A stretch of DNA of 64,000 nt from the NCBI RefSeq assembly GCF_001536285.1, contig NZ_FAOZ01000001.1, forward strand, positions 1 to 64,000. The letters are read 5' to 3'. The translations under genes were made by a program, and so were the position numbers. Shown in pieces: positions 1-8,259 of this stretch; the stretch's first letter is position 1; each line of letters opens with the position of its first letter. The notes beneath the pieces were generated by a model that saw only the letters and a list, made by a program, of their open reading frames with translations, was not told the DNA's origin and made no database searches. This stretch comes from Parafrankia irregularis. GTDB lineage: Bacteria; Actinomycetota; Actinomycetes; Frankiales; Frankiaceae.

Positions 1-584
1 ACCGGCAGGGTGGTGGTGGCGGTGTTGGAGTAGCCCGCCTCACCGTTGCCGTTACTCGACCGGACCCGAAACTCGTAACTGTGGCCGTTGACCAGCAGTT
101 TGACGGTGTCACAGGTGCCCTCGACGGGATACGGCAGACGCACCCACTCCCCGCCGGCCGTGACATCCCGGTAGTACACGACATACCCCGTAGCACCAGG
201 CGCCGCATTCCAGCAAAGGCGCACCTGCGCATCACCCGCCGTGGCGGTGAGCCCGGTAGCCGACGGCGGGGTGAGCCCCCGCGCCACGGGGGCTCGCGAG
301 ACCTCGTCACCCTTCGGAGGGTCCACCCCGTTCGTGGGCGGGATGGGCACCGGAGCCGCCGTAACACCTGCCGTGTCAGGAGACCTCTCGACGGGCGCGG
401 GCGAGGCGCTTTCGGCATCGGCGACGACCGCTGCGCCGGGGACCGACCGAGGATCGCCGTCGCTCATGCTCCACCAGATCATCGCCGGCACCGCGACAGC
501 CCCCGCCAGCAGAACAGGCCAGGGCCGAAAGGCCCGTCCGGTGCCACCGAACAAGATCAGCGTGGCCCGTCTTGCTCGTATCAT
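1..584 (-). CDS. Fibronectin type III domain protein, membrane-anchored (3' end outside window)
   Basis: The reading frame runs off the left edge. From ATG 584 the protein starts with an Arg-rich N-terminus and a hydrophobic segment (about residues 20-38), which suggests a signal anchor. A Pro/Ala/Ser-rich stretch of about 70 residues follows. Then comes a fibronectin type III fold, recognisable from PPSATGLTATAGDAQVRLCW, the YVVYYRD strand, and SYEFRVRSSNGNGEAGYSN just before the edge. FnIII domains in actinobacterial surface proteins usually mediate binding or act as spacers, so an extracytoplasmic role is inferred. An in-frame GTG at 644 would add 20 residues rich in rare codons; ATG 584 is preferred although neither has a clear ribosome-binding site. 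It is divergent from the kinase gene at 739. Confidence 0.7.
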   Translation of the reverse strand, partial: MIRARRATLILFGGTGRAFRPWPVLLAGAVAVPAMIWWSMSDGDPRSVPGAAVVADAESASPAPVERSPDTAGVTAAPVPIPPTNGVDPPKGDEVSRAPVARGLTPPSATGLTATAGDAQVRLCWNAAPGATGYVVYYRDVTAGGEWVRLPYPVEGTCDTVKLLVNGHSYEFRVRSSNGNGEAGYSNTATTTLP

Positions 585-738
585 CGTCAGCCGGGCCAGA
601 CGGCGGCATAGGCTCTCACCTGATGACGACCGTGCGCTTTTCACGCCATGATATTACTGGTGCGCCTTCGCGAGATGCACACCTTCACCATGCTCGTCCG
701 TGCTAGGACGGTGATCGTCGCCGACGGAGGGGCTGGCT

Positions 739-2157
739 GTGTCTTCTGAGTTGAGCGGCGGCGTGGAGTCCGTGGGCCGTGTCGTCGCCGGCCGCTATCG
801 ACTTTTGGACAGAATCGGCTCCGGCGCCTATGGGACCGTTTGGCGCGCGATCGATGATCTTCTTGACGTGAGTGTCGCGGTCAAGGAAGTGCGCATCCGG
901 GCGGGCGAGAGCGAGCAGGCGACCGCCGAGCTGATTACGCGGGTGGAACGCGAGGCCAGGGCCGTCGCGAAGTTGCGCGAGCATCCGAACGTGGTCACCA
1001 TCCTCGACGTGGTCCGCGACGGTGATCTGCCGTGGATCGTCATGGAATGGGTGCCTTCCATATCATTGGCGCAGGTCCTTCACGAGCGAGGCGCACTCAG
1101 CCGGGAGGAGACCGCCCGGATCGGGCTGGCCATCCTCGACGCACTTGTCACCGCGCACTCCGCGGGTATCGTCCATCGCGATGTGAAGCCGGCGAACATC
1201 CTGATCGGCGACGACGACCGCGTCGTGCTGGTGGACTTCGGCGTGGCCGCCATCGCATCCGATCCGACAATCACCGACGGCCTCATCGGCACGCTCGCCT
1301 ACATGGCACCGGAGCTGTTCGAGGGGGCGCGGGCCCTGCCGGCAACCGACGTCTTCGCCCTGGGCGTGACGTTGTACTGCGCCATGGAAGGTGCGACACC
1401 CTTCACACGGGCAACGGACGCCGCGACGATTGCCGCGGTGCTCCGGGAGAATCCGCGGCCACCGGCCTCGGCCGACCAGCTCACCAGCACGGTTCTGGCG
1501 ATGCTCGACAAGGACCCGTTGACCCGCATCACCGCGTCCGCGGCGCGCAGCAGACTGGTCGCAGCGGCGGACAGCTCGCGCATCCCCGTCGTCGACCCGA
1601 CTGCCATCAACCATGACACCAGATCCATCGACCCGATCGGGGCGGTGGACGCGATGCGGACGGAGCCGGTACAGCCGGAACCGGCGCGGCATGGCGAGGC
1701 ATGGTCGGGGCGGGCCGCCGGTCTCCTGTCCATCCTGGTTTCCGTCGGTGCCGCCGCGGCCCCCTGGACGGCGGAGGTCCTCATCGACCTTCCCGACTGG
1801 CTGCGGGCTGTCGCGCTGTTCTGGTCGGCCCTTCTCGGCTGTTGGGCCGTCGCCTTCGCCTACCTGTTCAGCCGCCCTGACTTTCTGTCGATAGGGCCGG
1901 CCGGAATCAGTTACCGATGCGCCGGCGAGGACTTCACCCTGACCTGGGAGCAGATTCGTTCGGCCCGCGTCGTCGACGACCACCTGGAGATCGAGCTGGC
2001 CGACGGAACGCAGGCGACGCGGTACCGGGAGCGCCGCACACCGCCGAAACCCGCCACCGGATCCACCCTGGTGTTCTGTCGGCTGACGGATCTGCGCGGG
2101 GCGTCCGCCGCGGGTATGGAGAGCGCGATCCGCTCCGTATCCGGCACAGCCGGCTGA
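739..2157 (+). CDS. Membrane Ser/Thr protein kinase (PknB-type)
   Basis: This is a Hanks-type Ser/Thr kinase of 472 residues. The glycine loop GSGAYG lies at 27-32, the VAVK lysine at 49, the catalytic HRDVKPAN at 146-153 (Val replaces the usual Leu after HRD), DFG at 166-168 and the APE motif at 190-192. After the kinase domain (to about 275) there is a linker, then one or two hydrophobic segments at about 332-380. A C-terminal region of about 90 residues (FLSIGPAGISYRC...) looks like a bacterial PH-type domain rather than PASTA repeats. The GTG start at 739 follows a GGAGG 8 bases upstream. It precedes the conservon by 260 bases on the same strand, so the kinase may signal to it, but nothing in the sequence proves that. 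Confidence 0.9.
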   Translation: MSSELSGGVESVGRVVAGRYRLLDRIGSGAYGTVWRAIDDLLDVSVAVKEVRIRAGESEQATAELITRVEREARAVAKLREHPNVVTILDVVRDGDLPWIVMEWVPSISLAQVLHERGALSREETARIGLAILDALVTAHSAGIVHRDVKPANILIGDDDRVVLVDFGVAAIASDPTITDGLIGTLAYMAPELFEGARALPATDVFALGVTLYCAMEGATPFTRATDAATIAAVLRENPRPPASADQLTSTVLAMLDKDPLTRITASAARSRLVAAADSSRIPVVDPTAINHDTRSIDPIGAVDAMRTEPVQPEPARHGEAWSGRAAGLLSILVSVGAAAAPWTAEVLIDLPDWLRAVALFWSALLGCWAVAFAYLFSRPDFLSIGPAGISYRCAGEDFTLTWEQIRSARVVDDHLEIELADGTQATRYRERRTPPKPATGSTLVFCRLTDLRGASAAGMESAIRSVSGTAG

Positions 2158-2417
2158 GTCATCGCTCGAGCTCGACGACGTCGGGCTCATCAAGATCGAC
2201 GTCGAGGGCCCCGTTCGACTGATCCCACCGGTTGGTCCCGGTCTCCTCCGTTGCCAGCCGCTCGGCTACGATTCGGCGCAGCCCTGTACGACATACCGCC
2301 CTGGGCGACTACAAAAAGTGAAAATTCGGCCGATGGTTCGTGGGCCAGTCCGTGGCGGGCCCAGCTGTTCTGACGGGCCCCGCCGCCGGTCGCTGACCCG
2401 TACTCGACTGACATCAG

Positions 2418-4190
2418 GTGATCATGACTGACCCCTCATCGCCAGCTTCGCGTCACGCGACGATGTCCGGGCGGTACCTCGCCGGGCTGGCGACCCGTCT
2501 CGCCGACCGTCACCGGAAGGAGACGGCGGTCGTGGCCGTCGCCCGCGGCCACGCCGACCAGCTTCGTGCGCAGCTGGCACAGCGGGACGCCCAGTTGGCG
2601 GAGTGCCAGCTGCAGCTTGGGCGCCTCCAGGAGCGGATCGGGGGACTGACCGCAGACCTCGGGCAACGGGATCAGCGAGTCGCCGAGCAGGCCGAGACCA
2701 TCGGTCAGCTGGAGAAGCGGCTGGAGGTCGCCGAGCAGGCGTTGGGGTTCATCTCCCACGAGGCGCTACCCGCGTTGATCGAGGGCACGCACACGCCCGC
2801 GTTGCCGGCGGCCCTCGACGGCAACGCCGACATCGTGGCCCGCTACGACGGCATCGCCGGCCATATCGCCGAGCTGCGCGACACGCTGCGACAGGCACAG
2901 GATGCGCTGCGGATCGGTGAACGACGGATCGCCGCCTGGGAGGAGGGCGTGCGATTCGTCATAGACCACCAGCTTCCCGCCCTGGCCACCGGTGATCTGG
3001 TTCCCGCACTGCCGGACGCCGCCGGTGACGAGGCGATCGTCGGAGGGCTGGACCGGATCGGCGCGGCCGTCGCGAAGCTGGTGGAGCAGGCCCACGATCG
3101 TTTCCGGGACCGCGAGGAGGCCCTGCGGACCGCGACGGTCGGGCTCGCGCGCAACGTGCAGGCCGTGTCCCACCGGGTGCAGGAAGAAGCCACGGCCATG
3201 GTGCTGGCGCATCCGACGACACCGGATGTGCTCGAGAGCGGCTACCGCGTGGACCACGCGGCCGCGCAGCAGGCCCGTTACGCGCAGAACCTCGCGGTGC
3301 TGTGCGGCGAATCGCCGGGCCAGCAGTGGCAGGAGCCAGTGGCCGCAGCCGACATCGTGACCGCGGCTGCCTCACGGATCATCGCCTATCAGCGGGTGCA
3401 CGCGTCCGGCGGCCCGGACACCGCGGTTGTCGCTCACGTCGCCGAACCGCTCATCAGCGTCATCGCCGAGCTGTTGGCCAACGCGGCGCAGTCCTCGCCG
3501 TCGACGACCGAGGTGCTGGTCGCAATCCGGTCGGTGCAGCGCGGAGTGGTCTACGAGATCGACGACTGTGGCGTGGGCATGGAGGAGTTCCGCCTGAACC
3601 GGGCGCGGGAGATCGCCTCGGGACGCCGGCCCGTGCGGGTGGCGGATCTCGGCCAGACGCCGCAGACCGGCCTGGCGGTGGTCGGCGAGTACGTGCGCCG
3701 CCACGGGCTGCGGGTCGATCTCAGCGAGTCGGTCTACGGCGGCGTCCGGGCGGTGGTCTTCGTGCCCGACGAGCTGACCGAGCTGTTGACCCCCGCCGCA
3801 CGCCTTACGCACGGCCACCACCGGACCGGGTCCGCGGCCGTTGGCACTCCCCCGGCACCCGGCGCGGTCTCCCCGCCGGACCCGGCCTCGGTCCCCCCTG
3901 GCGACCCGGCCCCGGCCGCGGCGGAGGATCGCCCGTCGAAACCGGTGCTCCCGCGACGCCGATCGCCCCGCCATGCCGTGCTCGCCGAGACGGCCCCGCC
4001 GTCCGTCACGCGTCCCGTCACGCCATCCGCGAGCCCGCCCGCACCGCCGCCGTCAGCCGACGAAGCCGGATCGTTCCTCGCGGCGATTCTGGGCGTCTCG
4101 CCGGACGCCGCTCCCGGTGGCGAAGTCACTGACCCGGGCGACCGCACCCCGCCCTCGGCCCCACTCACTCCCGCAGAGGAGACGGAATGA
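2418..4190 (+). CDS. cvnA: Conservon sensor ATPase CvnA (histidine-kinase-like)
   Basis: This is the first gene of a conservon, an actinobacterial operon whose products form a membrane-associated complex likened to a G-protein-coupled receptor system. Residues about 45-110 form a Gln/Glu-rich coiled coil. Two related segments of about 70 residues follow (about 108-160 and 178-230; ISHEALPAL / VIDHQLPAL), which looks like an internal duplication. The HATPase_c domain has an N box ELLANAAQSS at 351-360, a G1 box DDCGVGM at 382-388 and a G2 box GQTPQTGLAVV at 412-422. The last 120 residues are Pro/Ala-rich. No transmembrane segment or clear phospho-acceptor H-box is visible, so it is probably cytoplasmic and acts by ATP binding. 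GTG 2418 or ATG 2424 could be the start. The stop overlaps cvnB (ATGA). Confidence 0.88.
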   Translation: MIMTDPSSPASRHATMSGRYLAGLATRLADRHRKETAVVAVARGHADQLRAQLAQRDAQLAECQLQLGRLQERIGGLTADLGQRDQRVAEQAETIGQLEKRLEVAEQALGFISHEALPALIEGTHTPALPAALDGNADIVARYDGIAGHIAELRDTLRQAQDALRIGERRIAAWEEGVRFVIDHQLPALATGDLVPALPDAAGDEAIVGGLDRIGAAVAKLVEQAHDRFRDREEALRTATVGLARNVQAVSHRVQEEATAMVLAHPTTPDVLESGYRVDHAAAQQARYAQNLAVLCGESPGQQWQEPVAAADIVTAAASRIIAYQRVHASGGPDTAVVAHVAEPLISVIAELLANAAQSSPSTTEVLVAIRSVQRGVVYEIDDCGVGMEEFRLNRAREIASGRRPVRVADLGQTPQTGLAVVGEYVRRHGLRVDLSESVYGGVRAVVFVPDELTELLTPAARLTHGHHRTGSAAVGTPPAPGAVSPPDPASVPPGDPAPAAAEDRPSKPVLPRRRSPRHAVLAETAPPSVTRPVTPSASPPAPPPSADEAGSFLAAILGVSPDAAPGGEVTDPGDRTPPSAPLTPAEETE

Positions 4191-4618
4191 CCCCCGACGC
4201 CATCGGCACTCTCCCCACCGACCACTGGCGCGGGATCGACGCCAACCGCTGGATGGTGGAGGAGATCGAGACGACGCAGGGCGTACGGCACGCGTTCGTC
4301 TTCACCGCCGACGGCTTTGTGACCGCCGTCTCCAACGCCCTGGACCGCGACGGCGCCGAGAGGCTCGCCGCCGCGTGCTCGGCCATGGCGTCCCTGGGCA
4401 GAGCGGTTGCCGCAGACCACGGTGAGGGCGGCATTCCCAGCCACGTGGTGTACGAGCTCAACGGCGCCAAGCTGATGTTCCGCGGCGCCGGCGAACGCAC
4501 CTACCTGGGTGTGATCACCGAGGCCGTGATCGACCCGGCGCTCGTCGCCCACCAGATGACCACGACGGTACGCAAGATCGGCGAGAAGTCGTTGAGCTCC
4601 GCCGAGCGCCCGCACTAG
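4187..4618 (+). CDS. cvnB: Conservon roadblock/LC7 protein CvnB
   Basis: This 143-residue protein has the alpha/beta pattern of roadblock/LC7 domains, with WMVEEIETTQGVRHAFVFTADG at its start and a central FRGAGERTYLGVITEAVIDP. In conservons this subunit is thought to bridge the sensor ATPase and the GTPase, and related MglB proteins act as GTPase-activating partners. The ATG at 4187 overlaps the cvnA stop codon (ATGA), which indicates translational coupling. The gap to cvnC is 3 bases. Confidence 0.9.
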   Translation: MTPDAIGTLPTDHWRGIDANRWMVEEIETTQGVRHAFVFTADGFVTAVSNALDRDGAERLAAACSAMASLGRAVAADHGEGGIPSHVVYELNGAKLMFRGAGERTYLGVITEAVIDPALVAHQMTTTVRKIGEKSLSSAERPH

Positions 4619-4621
4619 GCC

Positions 4622-4975
4622 GTGGTCGACCCCACGGACTACCTCGGCCCGGTTCGACCGTATGTGCTGACCCGTGGCCAGGCGCGCCCCAGCCGCAACA
4701 CGGTCCGGCCGGAGACCCTGCTGGTGGCGAACTCGGACGCCAGCCTGCCGCCCTCCGCCACGCGTCAGCATCGGTCCCTGGTGCAGCTGTGCAGGGGAAT
4801 GCTGTCGCTGGCCGAGGCCGCCGCCCACCTGAAAATCCCGGTGAGCGTCGCGGCGGTCATGGTCTCGGACCTGGTCGACAGCGGCCATCTCGCCGTGCGC
4901 ACGGTGGGAGCCGATCCAGACACCCCGAACCAAGAGCTTCTCGAAAGGGTCCTGAATGGTCTCCGTAGCCTCTGA
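4622..4975 (+). CDS. cvnC: Conservon DUF742 protein CvnC
   Basis: This 117-residue DUF742 protein carries the family's N-terminal VRPYVLTRGQARPS block. A helix-turn-helix-like stretch follows (LSLAEAAAHLKIPVSVAAVMVSDLVDSGHL), resembling the winged-helix fold predicted for CvnC. It starts at GTG 4622, three bases after cvnB ends. Its last 20 bases overlap the start of cvnD, so the two are probably translated together. In the studied conservons CvnC contacts the other subunits; DNA binding has not been established for the family. Confidence 0.9.
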   Translation: MVDPTDYLGPVRPYVLTRGQARPSRNTVRPETLLVANSDASLPPSATRQHRSLVQLCRGMLSLAEAAAHLKIPVSVAAVMVSDLVDSGHLAVRTVGADPDTPNQELLERVLNGLRSL

Positions 4976-5585
4976 TCACCGCAGGGCTGATCGTGACGAG
5001 GCGGACCGGTATGTCTCGCCGACGGTGCGCCAGTCGGTCAAGATTCTGGTCTCGGGCCCGTTCGGCGTCGGCAAGACCTCGTTGATCGACTCGGTGAGCG
5101 AGATCGTGCCGCTGCACACCGAAGAACAGATGACCCGGCAGAGCCTGGGGGTCGACTCGCTGACGGGTGTCGAGCGCAAGACGTCGACGACGGTCGCCCT
5201 GGATTTCGGTCGGATCACCCTCGGGGACGACATCGTGCTGTATCTCTATGGCACTCCCGGGCAACGACGATTCTGGGACCACTGGGCCGGGCTGGCCGAG
5301 GGCGCGATCGGCGCCCTGGTTCTGGTCGACACGCGCAGGCTGGAGGAGAGCTTCGAGGTTCTGGACCAGATGGAACTGAGTGACACGCCCTTCGCCGTGG
5401 CTGTGAACGTGTTCCCCGATACGCCGGACCTCCCGCTGGAAGAGGTCGTCGCCGCGCTGGACCTGCCCACCGATACGCCGATGACGTCCTGCCGGGCTCT
5501 GGACAGGCAGTCCTCGATCCAAGCGCTGATCACTCTGGTCGAGCACGCGACGGTGTCCCCCCGGCTGACAGGGGCGCATCGATGA
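4956..5585 (+). CDS. cvnD: Conservon small GTPase CvnD
   Basis: This 209-residue Ras-like GTPase of the conservon has its P-loop GPFGVGKTS at residues 34-42. The switch II motif appears as LYGTPGQ in place of DxxG. The G4 box is VAVNVF rather than NKxD, as is usual for this family. ATG 4956 lies inside the end of cvnC, and the stop overlaps the next P450 gene by 4 bases (ATGA). It is the presumed molecular switch of the CvnA-B-C-D complex. Confidence 0.92.
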   Translation: MVSVASDHRRADRDEADRYVSPTVRQSVKILVSGPFGVGKTSLIDSVSEIVPLHTEEQMTRQSLGVDSLTGVERKTSTTVALDFGRITLGDDIVLYLYGTPGQRRFWDHWAGLAEGAIGALVLVDTRRLEESFEVLDQMELSDTPFAVAVNVFPDTPDLPLEEVVAALDLPTDTPMTSCRALDRQSSIQALITLVEHATVSPRLTGAHR

Positions 5586-6841
5586 TTTCCACCCGCGATT
5601 CCCTGTCGGACTTCACGGGTCTGACTCCGCTGTCGGAGACCACCACCTGCGCCGACCCACAGGCCTCCTACCGGGTGCTGCGGGAGCGGTGGGGGCAGGT
5701 CGCACCGGTGGAGCTCGAACCCGGTGTACCGGCCTGGCTGGTCATGGGCTATTCCGAGATTCTTCACGTGGTGCGCAACGAGCGCCTGTTCGCCCGCAAT
5801 CCCTCGCACTGGCGGCTGCTGTCCGACGGTGTCGTGCGCCAGGACTCCGGGCTGGGACCGATGATGTTCCCGCGGGACAACGCCTACTTCGCGGACGGAG
5901 CACGGCATCGCCGGCTGCGGGCCCCACTCGACGAGGGCATCGCGGGCATGGACCAGCACGCCCTCCGGCGCTCGCTGCAGGCGACCTGCCGAGAGCTGAT
6001 CGGCGGGTTCGCGAAACGCGGCGAGGCCGACCTGGTCACCGAGTACGCGTCGGTCATTCCCATGCTGGCGGTCTCCAGCCTGTTCGGAATCTCCACCGAG
6101 CACGGCCATCAGCTGCGGGCCGGCCTGATCGCCCTGTTCGGCAGCGGCGAGGACTCGCAGGAGGGCAACCGCACCTTCGAACGCATCCTGACCGAGGTCA
6201 TGCAGTCGCACGCGGCCAGCCCGGCCGAGGACCTCACCACCGCCTTCCTGTCGCACCCGAACCTGCACGACAGCGACGAGGTCGTGCAGTCCATCGTTCT
6301 GATGATCTCGGCCGGCTACGAGACGACGACCTCGTGGATCGCGCAGACCATCCGGATGATGCTCACCGACCCTCGGTTCGCCGGGCGCCTGCACGGCGGC
6401 CGTCTGGGCGTGGACGACGCGCTCGACGAGGTGCTGTTCCGCGATCCACCCATGGCCAACATGCCCGCCCGGTACGCGCTCGCCGACACCGAGCTCGCCG
6501 GGCAGCCCATCCGTGCGGGCGACGCCCTGATCCTCGGCCTGGCCGCGGCCAACGCCGACGCGCGCATGCACACCGACGACCCCTGGCTGGAGACCGGCAA
6601 CCGTTCGCACCTGGCGTTCTCCGCCGGACCGCACACCTGCCCGGCCCTGGACCCCAGCCGTCTGATCACCCGCACAGCCGTCACGACCGTTCTGACAGAA
6701 CTGCACGACCTCACCCTGGCCATTCGTCCGGATGAGATCGAGCTGTTGCCCTCGCCGTGGACCCGCTGCCCGGCAAGCCTTCCAGTGCGTTTCGCCGCAT
6801 CCGACGTGCCCATCGTTGAGCAGGAGGTCTCGCATGGCTGA
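5582..6841 (+). CDS. Cytochrome P450, CYP157-like, lacking the ExxR arginine
   Basis: This 419-residue P450 is translationally coupled to cvnD. The I-helix reads ISAGYETTT and the heme loop FSAGPHTCPA, with the thiolate ligand at Cys353. The K-helix reads E283-V-L-F286, so the Arg of the otherwise near-universal ExxR motif is missing; an Arg follows one position later. CYP157 enzymes of Streptomyces are known for exactly this absence and commonly sit in conservons next to a CYP154, as here. That family fit is inferred from motifs. Substrate and redox partner are unknown, and no ferredoxin gene is adjacent. Confidence 0.88.
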   Translation: MISTRDSLSDFTGLTPLSETTTCADPQASYRVLRERWGQVAPVELEPGVPAWLVMGYSEILHVVRNERLFARNPSHWRLLSDGVVRQDSGLGPMMFPRDNAYFADGARHRRLRAPLDEGIAGMDQHALRRSLQATCRELIGGFAKRGEADLVTEYASVIPMLAVSSLFGISTEHGHQLRAGLIALFGSGEDSQEGNRTFERILTEVMQSHAASPAEDLTTAFLSHPNLHDSDEVVQSIVLMISAGYETTTSWIAQTIRMMLTDPRFAGRLHGGRLGVDDALDEVLFRDPPMANMPARYALADTELAGQPIRAGDALILGLAAANADARMHTDDPWLETGNRSHLAFSAGPHTCPALDPSRLITRTAVTTVLTELHDLTLAIRPDEIELLPSPWTRCPASLPVRFAASDVPIVEQEVSHG

Positions 6842-8096
6842 CTCCACCGCCATCCCGCTGGTTCCCCTGGACCCCTTCGGCGCCGATCACCACGGCGAAC
6901 AGCGCCGGCTGCGGGAGGCGGGTCCGGTGGTGCGGGCCGAGCTGCCCGGCGGCATCCGCGTGTGGGTGGTCACCGACCACGCCCTGCTCGCCGACCTGGT
7001 GGCGGACGAGCGGGTGAGCAAGAACTGGCGGAACTGGAGCGCCATCCAGGACGGGACGATCACCGACGACTGGCCGCTGATCGGCATGATCAAGGTGACC
7101 AACATGGTGACCAGCGACGGCGTCACGCACTCCCGCCTGCGCCGACCGGTGACCCGGGTGTTCACCCGCGGCCGGGTGGAACAGCTCCGTCCCCGCGTCG
7201 ACCAGATCGTCGCCGAGCTGCTGGACGGGCTCCCCTCCCAGGCCGGCCCCGACGGATCGGTGGATCTGCGGTCGCATTACGCCTACCCGGTGCCGATGCA
7301 GGTGATCTGCGAGCTGCTGGGCGTCCCGCGGGAGTGGCGCGCCGAGCTCCGCCGGCTTGTCGACAGCATCTTCCGCACGGATACCAGCAGCGAGGAGGCC
7401 GTGGCCACCGAGCGGCAGCGGCTGGCCCTGCTCGCCGAGCTGGTGCGGCTGCGTGGCGACGAGCCCGGTGAGGACCTCACCAGTGCGTTGATCAAGCTGC
7501 GTGAGGAGGACGAGGAGGCGCTGACCACCGAGGAGCTCGTCGACACCATCTGGCTGCTGCTCACCGCCGGCCACGAGACCACGCTGAGTCTCATCACCAA
7601 CGGCGTACGCGCCTTGCTCACGCATCCGGACCAGAAGGCCATCGCCGTCGCCGGTGACGCCTCGACCTGGTCCAGTGTGGTCGAGGAGGTGCTGCGCTGG
7701 GACGCGCCGATCGGGAACTTCCCCGCCCGCTACCCGCTCGAGGATGTCACGATCGCGGGCGTCACGATCGCGAAGGGCGACGCGATTCTCGCCGCGTACA
7801 GCGGTGTCGGGCGGGACCCCCGCCAGTACGGCGCCGACGCCGACCAGTTCGACGTCACCCGCGCCCCCCAGCGGCATCTGTCCTTCGGCGGCGGACCGCA
7901 CCTGTGCCTGGGCGCGCACCTGGCGCGACTGGAGGCAGGCGTCGCCCTGCCCGCTCTGTTCGCCCGGTACCCGGACCTGCGCCTGGCGGCCGACCCCGCG
8001 ACCCTGCCGCCGGTTCCGTCCTTCTTCTCCAACAGCGCCGCCGCGCTGCCGGTCCAGCTCGGTCAGGCCGCCGTGGCCCCGCCCTTCGTTCCCTGA
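6834..8096 (+). CDS. Cytochrome P450, CYP154-like
   Basis: This 420-residue P450 is the last gene of the conservon operon. It has the I-helix LTAGHETT, a canonical K-helix E285-V-L-R288, and the heme loop FGGGPHLCLGAHLAR with Cys358. The start ATG 6834 is preceded by AGGAGG (6821-6826) and overlaps the upstream P450 by 8 bases. Unlike its neighbour it keeps all canonical P450 motifs. Conservon P450 pairs of the CYP157/CYP154 type are known in streptomycetes, where conservons influence differentiation and secondary metabolism. The substrate cannot be told from sequence. Confidence 0.92.
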   Translation: MADSTAIPLVPLDPFGADHHGEQRRLREAGPVVRAELPGGIRVWVVTDHALLADLVADERVSKNWRNWSAIQDGTITDDWPLIGMIKVTNMVTSDGVTHSRLRRPVTRVFTRGRVEQLRPRVDQIVAELLDGLPSQAGPDGSVDLRSHYAYPVPMQVICELLGVPREWRAELRRLVDSIFRTDTSSEEAVATERQRLALLAELVRLRGDEPGEDLTSALIKLREEDEEALTTEELVDTIWLLLTAGHETTLSLITNGVRALLTHPDQKAIAVAGDASTWSSVVEEVLRWDAPIGNFPARYPLEDVTIAGVTIAKGDAILAAYSGVGRDPRQYGADADQFDVTRAPQRHLSFGGGPHLCLGAHLARLEAGVALPALFARYPDLRLAADPATLPPVPSFFSNSAAALPVQLGQAAVAPPFVP

Positions 8097-8259
8097 GAGA
8101 CGCTCGGGGCCGTCACGTGAGCCGGCCGAGGCGCGCGTTGCTCCCATCCGCTCGACGCCGCCATCGCCGCCGGCCGCCTACCCGGGGGGAGCCCCGCTTG
8201 TCACAACGGGGTCACTCTCGCGGCTCGGTCGCCGGGGACGTCCCGCCGCCGCGGCCGGG

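Noticed and set aside
5246-6853. Minus-strand open frame opposite cvnD and the first P450
   Set aside because: It has no motifs and lies wholly antisense to well-supported, coupled genes.
8192-8211. CCCCG...CGGGG stem between the converging P450 and CopD-CtaG genes
   Set aside because: Only five base pairs with a ten-base loop; too weak to call a terminator.
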